Source of the DNA: JBBQXK01 sp038251625
GTDB taxonomy: Bacteria; Pseudomonadota; Alphaproteobacteria; Rhodobacterales; Rhodobacteraceae
Reading direction: 5' to 3'
DNA length: 53,345 nucleotides
NCBI GenBank assembly: GCA_038251625.1
Contig: JBBSBE010000009.1
Coordinates: 1-53,345 of the forward strand
Positions within the stretch are counted from its first letter, which is position 1, and every line of letters starts with the position of its first letter. This document shows, one piece after another, positions 18,364 through 26,148 of the stretch. Under the pieces are notes generated by a model. It did not search any database. It was not told where the DNA came from and was given only the letters and a program-made list of their open reading frames with translations. The position numbers were made by a program, and so were the translations under genes.

Positions 18364-19146
18364 ATGGATCTGGGGCTGACAGGCAAGCTGGCGGTGATTA
18401 CCGGGGGATCGGTGGGCATTGGCCTTGGCGCCGCGCGGGCGTTTGCACGCGAGGGGGCCGCCGTCCTGATCGCTGCCCGTGACCGCGCGCGCGCAGACGC
18501 CGAGGCTGCCCGGATCACGGGCGATTTCGGCACCCGGGCACAGGCGGTTGCGGCGGATGTGTCAACCCCTGAAGGCTGCAACGCGGTGATCGCGGCGGCC
18601 GCGGGGATGGGCGGGGCGGATATCCTGCTGAACAATGCAGGCACCGGATCGAATGAGACGATCCTTGCGGCGCCCGATGAGAAGTGGCTGGACTACTGGA
18701 ACCTGCACGTGATGGCCGCAGCCCGCCTTGCGCGCGGCCTTGTGCCCCAGATGAAAGCCAAGGGCGGTGGCGCCATCCTGAACAACGCCTCGATCTGCGC
18801 GGTGCAGCCTTTGTGGTACGAGCCCATCTACAACACCACCAAGGCCGCGCTTTTGATGCTGTCAAAGTCGATGAGCACAGAGTTCATCCCGATGGGCATC
18901 CGCGTGAACACGCTGAACCCCGGGCTGATCCTGACGCCGGACTGGATCAAGACGGCGAAGGCGCTGGCCACGGACGGCGACTGGCAGGGCTATCTGCAAA
19001 CGGTGGCCGATGAACATGCGCCCATCCGCCGCTTCGGCACCGTCGAGGAACTGGCGGATGTGATCGTCTTTCTGTGCTCCCCCCGCGCCGCCTACTGCAC
19101 TGGCGCCGCTTATCATGTCGATGGCGGCATGTTGAAAACCGTCTGA
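18364..19146 (+). CDS. Second short-chain dehydrogenase of the polyol operon
   Basis: A 260-residue SDR with TGGSVGIG as the cofactor motif, NNAGTGS, and the catalytic pair in YNTTKAALLML. The residue after the second strand is Arg (IAARDRARAD), which favours NADP. It starts two bases after smoS. The classic Rhodobacter smo operon has a single SDR as far as I recall, so this gene may extend the substrate range or act on another sugar alcohol; the reaction is not known. Confidence 0.87.
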   Translation: MDLGLTGKLAVITGGSVGIGLGAARAFAREGAAVLIAARDRARADAEAARITGDFGTRAQAVAADVSTPEGCNAVIAAAAGMGGADILLNNAGTGSNETILAAPDEKWLDYWNLHVMAAARLARGLVPQMKAKGGGAILNNASICAVQPLWYEPIYNTTKAALLMLSKSMSTEFIPMGIRVNTLNPGLILTPDWIKTAKALATDGDWQGYLQTVADEHAPIRRFGTVEELADVIVFLCSPRAAYCTGAAYHVDGGMLKTV

Positions 19147-19156
19147 GGCCTTTTGC

Positions 19157-20608
19157 ATGAACGACCAGACCCTGCCCCCCGTCGCCCTGCCGGCCTACAA
19201 GCGCGAGGCCCTGACACCGGGTATCGTGCATATCGGCGTGGGCAACTTTCACCGCGCGCACATGGCCGTCTATCTGGATGACCTGTTTGCCATGGGCGAG
19301 GGGCAGGATTGGGCGATCCTTGGGGCGGGCGTACGCAGCACCGATGCCGCGATGCGGACAGCGCTGGCCGCGCAGGATTACCTGTCTACCGTCATCGAGC
19401 TTGATCCCGCGGGCAAGCGCGCGCGCCGCGTGGGTGCTATGACCGGGTTTCTGCCGGTCGAAAATGACAATGCGGCCCTGATTGCCACGATGGCCGAACC
19501 GGCCATCCGCATCGTATCACTGACGGTGACGGAAGGCGGTTATTTCATTGACCCCGCCACCGGCGCGTTTGACGCATCAGCGCCCGGGATTCGGGCGGAT
19601 GCGGCAAATCCTGCCCGCCCGGCCACAGCGTTCGGCGCCATCCTCGCCGCGCTGAAGGCGCGCCGGGCGGCGGGTGTGCCCCCCTTCACCGTGATGTCCT
19701 GCGACAACCTGCCGGGCAACGGGCATGTCACGCGCGCCGCCGTCGCGGGCCTTGCGCGCCTGTCCGACCCCGCGCTGGCCGATTGGGTGGAGGCAGAGGT
19801 TGCCTTTCCCAATGCCATGGTTGACCGCATCACCCCCGCAACCGGCCCGCGCGAGCGCGCCATGGCGCAGGCCTTCGGTCTGTCCGATCCGGTCCCCGTC
19901 ACCTGCGAGCCTTTCCGGCAATGGGTGATGGAGGATCATTTTCCCATGGGCCGTCCGGCGCTGGAAAAGGTAGGGGTGACCTTTACCCCGCATGTCCATG
20001 CCTACGAGTTGATGAAGCTGCGCATCCTGAACGGCGGGCACGCCATCATCGCCTATCCCGGCGGCCTGCTGGATATCGAATTCGCGCATGAGGCGATGGC
20101 GCATCCGCTGATCACGGGCTTTCTGGACAAGGTCGAGACGGAAGAGATCATCCCGAACGTGCCCCCGGTGCCGGATACGGACCTTGCCGCCTATTTCGCC
20201 ACCGTGCGGGGCCGGTTCGCCAACCCCGAGGTGGCCGATACCGAACGGCGGCTCTGCTTTGACGGGTCGAACCGGCAGCCGAAGTTCATCATCCCCAGTG
20301 TGCGTGACGGGCTGGCGGCGGGCACGCCGATTGCAGGGCTTGCGCTCGTTTCGGCGCTCTGGTGCCGGTATTGCACGGGCGTGACGGAGACGGGCACCGA
20401 GGTGGCGGCGAACGATCCGAACTGGGCCCGGTTGCAGCCCCTGGCGCTGGCGGCGCGCGGCGATCCGGTTGTGTGGCTGGGCCAGCGCGCGATCTATGGC
20501 GAACTGGCCGGAAATGCCGCTTTCCAATCCGCCTTTGGCGCGGCGCTCGCCAGCCTTTGGGCAAATGGGGTGAAGGCCACCTTGCGCGCCTATATCGGCA
20601 CGGCCTGA
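19157..20608 (+). CDS. mtlK: Mannitol 2-dehydrogenase
   Basis: A 483-residue long-chain dehydrogenase of the mannitol dehydrogenase family, the expected length. The Rossmann part begins IVHIGVGNFHRAHMAVYLDD, and the catalytic lysine region reads ELMKLRILNGGHAIIAYPGG. It oxidises D-mannitol (also D-arabinitol and D-glucitol in Rhodobacter) to D-fructose with NAD. It is the last gene of the polyol operon, ten bases after the second SDR. No kinase for the ketose product is seen in the operon here. Confidence 0.93.
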   Translation: MNDQTLPPVALPAYKREALTPGIVHIGVGNFHRAHMAVYLDDLFAMGEGQDWAILGAGVRSTDAAMRTALAAQDYLSTVIELDPAGKRARRVGAMTGFLPVENDNAALIATMAEPAIRIVSLTVTEGGYFIDPATGAFDASAPGIRADAANPARPATAFGAILAALKARRAAGVPPFTVMSCDNLPGNGHVTRAAVAGLARLSDPALADWVEAEVAFPNAMVDRITPATGPRERAMAQAFGLSDPVPVTCEPFRQWVMEDHFPMGRPALEKVGVTFTPHVHAYELMKLRILNGGHAIIAYPGGLLDIEFAHEAMAHPLITGFLDKVETEEIIPNVPPVPDTDLAAYFATVRGRFANPEVADTERRLCFDGSNRQPKFIIPSVRDGLAAGTPIAGLALVSALWCRYCTGVTETGTEVAANDPNWARLQPLALAARGDPVVWLGQRAIYGELAGNAAFQSAFGAALASLWANGVKATLRAYIGTA

Positions 20609-20660
20609 GACGCGCGTCGCGGCGGTGGCTGGCTCTTTCGCAATGTGCTAAGTGGCTGGT

Positions 20661-21821
20661 ATGACCGCCGCTTCGACCGACGCCTTCCTGTCCAACCTAC
20701 CCGTCTTCGCGGAATTCGCCGACGTGGCGGACCCCGCGCGCTATCGTGCATTGCCCGAGGGGTGGGCACTGGCAGCCGCTGATATCGTGGCCTCGGGGCA
20801 GGCAATCGCGGCGGGCAAGTACAAATCGGTCAACATGGCGGGGGCTGCGGTGATCGCGGCGCTGCTGAACGGGCTGGGGCGCAGGGATCTGCCGTTTTCG
20901 TTTGGCGGCGACGGGGCACTGATCGCGGTGCCGCCGGAAGGGATGGAGGCCGCGCGCGGTGCGCTGGCCGCCGTCGGGCGCTGGGTGGAGGAGGAGCTTG
21001 CCCTCGACATGCGCTGTGCGCTTGTGCCTTTGGCCGACCTGCGGGCGGCAGGGCGCGAGGCGCAGGTCGCGCGGTTTCGCGCGGGGCCCGAGATGGACTT
21101 TGCGATGTTTGCAGGCGGCGGCGCGGCATGGGCGGATGCAGAGATGAAGGCCGGGCGCTTCGCCGTGCCCCGCGCGGCACCCGGAACGCGCCCCGATCTG
21201 ACGGGCCTTTCGTGCCGGTGGGATCCTGTGGCCGCGCGGGCGGGCAAGATCGTCTCCATCATCGCCGTACCGGGACCATCGGGCGCGGGAGAGCCGTTCC
21301 GTACCCTGGTTGCCGAAATCGTGGCGATGGCAGGCGGTCCCGGCGGGGCGGGCCATCCGCTGCCGCCCGAAGGCCCTATTCCCCGCCTTTCCTTTTCCGG
21401 GGTCGATGCCGAGGCGCGCGCACTGGCCCCGCCCGGGCAGCGCTTTCGCGTGCGCGCGGCGGCGGTGGTGCAGATCGTGCTGTCGGTCCTTCTTTACCGT
21501 TTGCGTGCGTCGGTTGGCGGCTTCAACGCCCGTGCCTATGCGCGCGAGTTGTCGCTGAACACCGATTTTCGAAAGTTTGACGACGGGCTGAAGATGACGG
21601 TGGATCTTTCGGATGCCGGGTTCGCGGCGCTGGAAGTGCGGCTGGAGGCTGCCCGCAAGGCGGGCCTGTGCCACTATGGTCTTCATGCGCAGGATCAGGC
21701 GCTGGTCACCTGCATCGTGTTCAGGCCGGAAGGGGGCGATCACATGCATTTCGTCGATGGCGCGGCAGGCGGCTACGCAGAAGCGGCACGCCGCCTCAAG
21801 GCGCAACTGGCAGAGGGCTGA
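20661..21821 (+). CDS. DUF3095 protein, cyclase-like palm domain
   Basis: A 386-residue soluble protein of the DUF3095 family, whose function is not established. The N-terminal third looks like a class III cyclase/palm domain: ADIVASGQAIAAGKYKSVNM offers Asp41 at the first metal position, and FSFGGDGALIAV offers Asp84 in a GGDG turn. The latter half (RVRAAAVVQIVLSVLLYRLR onwards) is family-specific. ATG 20661 is preferred; a GTG nine bases upstream is in frame. It starts 52 bases after mtlK and five bases before the ABC gene. Neighbours include a real class III cyclase and a cyclic-nucleotide-binding domain, so a nucleotide-signalling role is likely. Confidence 0.8.
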   Translation: MTAASTDAFLSNLPVFAEFADVADPARYRALPEGWALAAADIVASGQAIAAGKYKSVNMAGAAVIAALLNGLGRRDLPFSFGGDGALIAVPPEGMEAARGALAAVGRWVEEELALDMRCALVPLADLRAAGREAQVARFRAGPEMDFAMFAGGGAAWADAEMKAGRFAVPRAAPGTRPDLTGLSCRWDPVAARAGKIVSIIAVPGPSGAGEPFRTLVAEIVAMAGGPGGAGHPLPPEGPIPRLSFSGVDAEARALAPPGQRFRVRAAAVVQIVLSVLLYRLRASVGGFNARAYARELSLNTDFRKFDDGLKMTVDLSDAGFAALEVRLEAARKAGLCHYGLHAQDQALVTCIVFRPEGGDHMHFVDGAAGGYAEAARRLKAQLAEG

Positions 21822-21826
21822 CAGGG

Positions 21827-24547
21827 ATGGAGCCGAACCTTTCGCGCTACATCTGGCGTTACACTAGCCGACAGCAGATCTTCATCCTGATCATCGTGGC
21901 GCTGTCGATGGTGCCCTATTTCATGTCGTTCAATCTGCCAAAGCAGATCGTGAACGGCCCGATTCAGGGCGTGGGGTTCGAGACGGCGGACGCCACGCAG
22001 GTTTTCATGCGGCTTTCCATCGATCTGCCGCTTCTTGGCCAAGTGCTGCTTTTTCCCGGTATTCCGCTGGAACGACTGGGCATGCTGTTTGCGCTGTCGG
22101 GCGTCTTTCTGGCGCTGGTGATCGTGAACGGCCTCTTCAAGTTCTACATCAATACCTACAAGGGCCGTCTGGGCGAGCGTCTGCTACGCCGCATCCGGTT
22201 CGAGCTGATCGACCGCATCCTGCGCTTTCCGCCTGCCGCCTTCAAACGGATGAAGGGAGCAGAGGTTGCCAGCATGGTGAAGGATGAGGTGGAGCCGATG
22301 GGCGGCTTTGCAGGCGATGCCTTCGTCACGCCTGCCCTTCTGGGCGGGCAGGCGGCCACGGCGCTTGCCTTCATCTTCGTGCAAAGCGTGCCATTGGGGT
22401 TTCTGACGGCAATCATCGTGGCGGTTCAGGCGCTTTTGATCCCGCGCCTGCGGCGGCGGCTTTTGATCCTCGGGCGCGAACGGCAACTGACAGCGCGCCA
22501 GCTTGCCGGCCGCGTGAGCGAGATCGTGGACGGCATCCACACCATCCGCGCCTATGACACCTCGAACTACGAGCGCGCGGAAATCGCCTCTCGGCTCGGA
22601 CGGATCTTCAAGATCCGGTATGACATCTACCAGTGGAAGTTCATGGTGAAGTTCATCAACAACTTCCTCGCTTCGGTGACGCCGTTCCTCTTCTACAGCG
22701 TCGGCGGGTGGCTTGCGTTGAACGGCAAGCTGGATGTGGGCCAGCTTGTGGCCGTGATCGCGGCATACAAGGATCTGCCCGGGCCGCTGAAAGAGCTGAT
22801 CGACTGGGATCAGGCGCGCCAGGATGTGCAGGTGAAATATGCCACCGTCGTGGGGCAGTTCGCGGTCGAACCGATGATCGACCCCGCCGTGCAGGTGCTG
22901 TCGACCGATGATACCGGCGCACAATTCACCCCGCCGCTGGCGACCCAATCCCTGGGCGTTACGGACGATGGCGGCGCAGCCGTGCTGGAGCGGGTCAGCC
23001 TGAGCTTTGCGCCCGGCGAAACGGTGGCGCTGGTGGGCAACGGCGCGTCGGGCGCCGATGTTCTGGCCGAGGCGCTGGCGCGCGTCACATGGCCCACACA
23101 AGGACGGGTGGTGGCGGGTGAGGTCGACGTGGCCACCCTTCCCGATGCCGTGCTCGGCCGTACACTGACCTATGTCGCCGCCGACAGCTACCTTCTGCCC
23201 GGTACCATTCTTGACAACCTGCTTTACGGCTTGAAGCACGCCCCCCTGCGCCCCCCCGAATATGAGGGGGCGGGGATCGAGCAGCGCCAGTGGGAGATTT
23301 CCGAGGCGCGCCGGGCGGGCAACCCCGATCATGACCCGACCGGGGACTGGATCGATTATGCCGCCGCCGGGGTGCCCGGGCCGGAAGGGATGCACCGCGC
23401 GGTGATGGACGCACTTGAAATTGCGGGGCTGACCAAGGACGCGCTTGATCTGGCGCTGCGATCGGTGGTCGACCCGGCACTTTACGGCGATCTTGCCCCG
23501 CGCATCGTCGACCTGCGCCAAGCGCTGCGCGAAACGCTGATAGAGCGCGATCTTGACGGGCTGGTCGTGCCCTTCGAACCCTTGGCCTACAACCCCGAAG
23601 CGACGGTGCTGGAAAACCTGTTGTTCGGTACCGCCACAGGGCCCGCCTTGCAGCCGGACGCCATCGGACAGAACCCATGGTTCCGTCAGGTACTGGCCGA
23701 GCAAGGCTTGACGGACGCTCTGACGACGCTTGGTCAGGGCATCGCCACGACGGCAATCGAGCTTTTTGGCGATCTTCCGCCGGATCATCCCGTCTTCCAG
23801 CAACTGACCGCGATCACCTCCGCCGACCTGCCCGCGTTTCAGGCGCTGCTGACGCGGCTTGAAAGCGCGGGCGTGGCGGCCGCAACCGAAGCCGATCGCC
23901 AGACGCTGATCCGGCTCAGCTTTGACTATATCGAGCCGCGCCTGCGCTTCGGCCTTCTGGACGCGGGCCTGACGGAACGCATCGTGGCCTTTCGCCGGGC
24001 GTTCCATGAGGGACTGCCCCCCGCCCTGTCGGACGCCATCGAGTTGTATCAGCCCGACCGCTTCATCGCGTCGGCAAGCCTGCTGGACAACATGCTTTTC
24101 GGACGGATCACACAGAAATACCGCGATGGGGCCGAACGCATCTACCAGACCGTCGGGGCGCTTCTGCCTTCGATGGGGCTTTTGGACCGGGTGCTGGGGA
24201 TCGGTCTCGATTTTCAGGTGGGCACGGCAGGCAGGCGGCTTTCGCTGGTCCAGCGCCAACGGCTGACGCTTGCCCGCGCGGTGCTGCGGCGGTCTGCCTA
24301 TTTCGTGTTCAACCGCCCCCTTTCTGCGCTGGACCCGCGTGGCCAGGACCTGACGACACGTGCCGTTCTGCAACATCTGGCTGCGCGGGATCCCGCCCCG
24401 GCTGTTGTCTGGGTGCTCGCGAATGCCGCATTGGCGCCCTTGTTCGACCGGATTGTCGTGTTTGACAAAGGACATGTGGCTCAGGACGGAACACACGCGA
24501 CATTGCTGGAAAAGGGCGGTATCTTCAAAGAATTGACATCTGCGTGA
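21827..24547 (+). CDS. Large ABC-exporter-like protein with degenerate ATPase domain
   Basis: A 906-residue protein. Residues about 15-330 form an ABC exporter type I membrane domain (IVNGLFKFYINTYKGRLGER and GRVSEIVDGIHTIRAYDTSN are typical). The C-terminal nucleotide-binding domain keeps the fold but not the chemistry. Walker A reads GNGASGAD (404-411; Lys and Ser/Thr replaced by Ala410 and Asp411), the signature is LSLVQ (805-809), Walker B ends in Asn829-Arg830 instead of Asp-Glu, and the switch His is Asn866. About 390 residues lie between Walker A and signature, against roughly 110 normally, with three Q-loop-like segments (PGTILDNLLYGL, EATVLENLLFGT, SASLLDNMLFGR). It is probably not a normal ATP-driven pump. 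Confidence 0.88.
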   Translation: MEPNLSRYIWRYTSRQQIFILIIVALSMVPYFMSFNLPKQIVNGPIQGVGFETADATQVFMRLSIDLPLLGQVLLFPGIPLERLGMLFALSGVFLALVIVNGLFKFYINTYKGRLGERLLRRIRFELIDRILRFPPAAFKRMKGAEVASMVKDEVEPMGGFAGDAFVTPALLGGQAATALAFIFVQSVPLGFLTAIIVAVQALLIPRLRRRLLILGRERQLTARQLAGRVSEIVDGIHTIRAYDTSNYERAEIASRLGRIFKIRYDIYQWKFMVKFINNFLASVTPFLFYSVGGWLALNGKLDVGQLVAVIAAYKDLPGPLKELIDWDQARQDVQVKYATVVGQFAVEPMIDPAVQVLSTDDTGAQFTPPLATQSLGVTDDGGAAVLERVSLSFAPGETVALVGNGASGADVLAEALARVTWPTQGRVVAGEVDVATLPDAVLGRTLTYVAADSYLLPGTILDNLLYGLKHAPLRPPEYEGAGIEQRQWEISEARRAGNPDHDPTGDWIDYAAAGVPGPEGMHRAVMDALEIAGLTKDALDLALRSVVDPALYGDLAPRIVDLRQALRETLIERDLDGLVVPFEPLAYNPEATVLENLLFGTATGPALQPDAIGQNPWFRQVLAEQGLTDALTTLGQGIATTAIELFGDLPPDHPVFQQLTAITSADLPAFQALLTRLESAGVAAATEADRQTLIRLSFDYIEPRLRFGLLDAGLTERIVAFRRAFHEGLPPALSDAIELYQPDRFIASASLLDNMLFGRITQKYRDGAERIYQTVGALLPSMGLLDRVLGIGLDFQVGTAGRRLSLVQRQRLTLARAVLRRSAYFVFNRPLSALDPRGQDLTTRAVLQHLAARDPAPAVVWVLANAALAPLFDRIVVFDKGHVAQDGTHATLLEKGGIFKELTSA

Positions 24548-24573
24548 ACGGGACGTGAGGGGCAGAGAACGGA

Positions 24574-25041
24574 ATGCTGAACGACGAAGCCAAGATGCTC
24601 AAGCGTGTGCCGCTTTTTGCGGGTCTGTCGCCGGCCAAGCTGAAGCTGCTGGCGTTCACCTCGGAACGCGTGATGTACCGCGCGGGCGAAGTGCTGTTCC
24701 ATCAGGGCGATCCGGGCGATGCGGCCTATGTGATCCTGTCGGGCCGCGCTGCGATTCTGGCCGATACAGAGAAGGGCCCGATCCAGGTGGCCGAGGTGGA
24801 CGACAACGCCATCGTGGGCGAGATTGCCATCCTTTGCGGCGCAACGCGCAGTGCCAGCGTGCAGGCAACCACCGCGGTCGAAGCGCTGCGGATCGGCAAG
24901 GACGAGTTTCTGAAGCTGCTGACAGATTTCCCCGAGATGACGGTCGAGGTGGTCCGCGTGCTGGCCGAACGTCTGACCCGCACCACGGCAGAGCTGACCG
25001 AGGCCCGCAGCCGCATCCGTGCGGCGGGCGTGCCGGTCTGA
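24574..25041 (+). CDS. Stand-alone cyclic nucleotide-binding domain protein
   Basis: A 155-residue protein consisting of one cNMP-binding domain plus a C-terminal helix. The phosphate-binding cassette VGEIAILCGATRSASVQA keeps the key Glu83 and Arg92, so it should bind cAMP or cGMP. No DNA-binding helix-turn-helix follows, so it is not a Crp/Fnr regulator. It begins 26 bases after the pseudo-ABC gene and may act as its regulatory subunit or as a signal receptor for the cyclases in the cluster; this partnership is inferred from position. Confidence 0.9.
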   Translation: MLNDEAKMLKRVPLFAGLSPAKLKLLAFTSERVMYRAGEVLFHQGDPGDAAYVILSGRAAILADTEKGPIQVAEVDDNAIVGEIAILCGATRSASVQATTAVEALRIGKDEFLKLLTDFPEMTVEVVRVLAERLTRTTAELTEARSRIRAAGVPV

Positions 25042-25183
25042 CCACGGCCGTGCTGCCCGTTGCATTTCTGCCTCGCCTGCCCCGCTTACGCTGCTATGCT
25101 GCCGTCTGGACGCACAGAAAGCCCAGCGGAGCCCGGTTGACGCAGATCCCCGATACCCAGACACCATTGCGGTGGATGCCCGC

Positions 25184-26014
25184 ATGAACAGCGGCGCCCT
25201 GACGATCCGGCTGTGGGGCGTGCGCGGCAGCATACCCGTCTCGGGCGAGGCGTTTCGCATCTTCGGCGGCAACACCATCGCCTTCGAGGTGCGGTGCGGC
25301 GAGCGGATCCTGCTGTTCGACGCAGGTTCCGGCCTGCCGCGCGCGGGCCGCGTATTGAAGGCCGAGGGGATGGAGCGGGCGGACCTTTTCTTCACCCATT
25401 GCCATTATGACCACATCATCGGCCTGCCCTTCTTCAAACCGCTCTACGATCCCGGTGCGGCGCTGACGGTGTGGTCAGGCCATCTGGCGGGCGTGATGAC
25501 GACGCGCGACATGGTCAAATCCTTCATGAACGCGCCGTGGTTTCCTGTCGGCCCCGGCGTGTGCCGCGCGCATCTGAGCTACCGCGATTTTGTTCCCGGT
25601 GCGGTGCTCGACCTTGGTGACGGCATCATCGTGCGCACGCATCTTCTGAACCACCCCGGCGGCGCCGTCGGCTACCGCGTGGAATGGGCCGGGCGCACCG
25701 TGGCCATCGTCACCGACACCGAACACCAGGACGGTTCGCGCGACCCCGCGGTGATGAAGCTGATCGAGGGCGCGGACTGCTTTTTGTACGACGCTGCCTA
25801 TACGGACGCCGAGATGGACATTTTTCGGGGTTTCGGCCATTCTACGTGGCAGGAAGCGATACGTCTGGCCAAAGCGGCGGGTGCCCGGCGCGTCGGCCTT
25901 ATCCACCACGCAGACTGGCGCGAAGATGCAGCACTGGCCGCCATCGAGGCAGAGGCGCAGGCCGCATTTCCAGAGGCGTTTTGCGGCCGCGACGGTCAGG
26001 TGATCGAACTCTGA
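25184..26014 (+). CDS. Metallo-beta-lactamase-fold hydrolase
   Basis: A 276-residue MBL-fold protein starting with the WGVRGSIPVSGEAFRIFGGN signature of the PhnP-like group. The metal motif is THCHYDH (His72, His74, Asp76, His77); further ligands fit HLLNHPGGAVGY, VTDTEH and GLIHHADW. Related enzymes hydrolyse phosphodiesters, including cyclic nucleotides. In this cluster a phosphodiesterase that ends a cyclic-nucleotide signal is the obvious guess, not proven. ATG 25184 is chosen by fit to the family N terminus; 142 bases separate it from the cNMP-binding gene. Confidence 0.87.
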   Translation: MNSGALTIRLWGVRGSIPVSGEAFRIFGGNTIAFEVRCGERILLFDAGSGLPRAGRVLKAEGMERADLFFTHCHYDHIIGLPFFKPLYDPGAALTVWSGHLAGVMTTRDMVKSFMNAPWFPVGPGVCRAHLSYRDFVPGAVLDLGDGIIVRTHLLNHPGGAVGYRVEWAGRTVAIVTDTEHQDGSRDPAVMKLIEGADCFLYDAAYTDAEMDIFRGFGHSTWQEAIRLAKAAGARRVGLIHHADWREDAALAAIEAEAQAAFPEAFCGRDGQVIEL

Positions 26015-26148
26015 TCCTGCGCGCCTCCGCACACACCATGCGCCGCAGGACGGGGTTGGGGTTGCGACGCAAAGCGCCTACATGAAAGCGTTACACAAGG
26101 CAGGGTTGCCGACAGCCGACCCGGCCCACCAACGAAAGCAAGACGAGC

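Noticed and set aside
21827..24547. Pseudo-ABC gene as a decaying pseudogene
   Set aside because: The frame is open across 906 codons, with normal codon use and a good ribosome binding site; altered motifs look selected rather than random.
24574..25041. cNMP-binding gene as a Crp/Fnr transcription factor
   Set aside because: The protein ends after the CNB domain and one helix; there is no helix-turn-helix.
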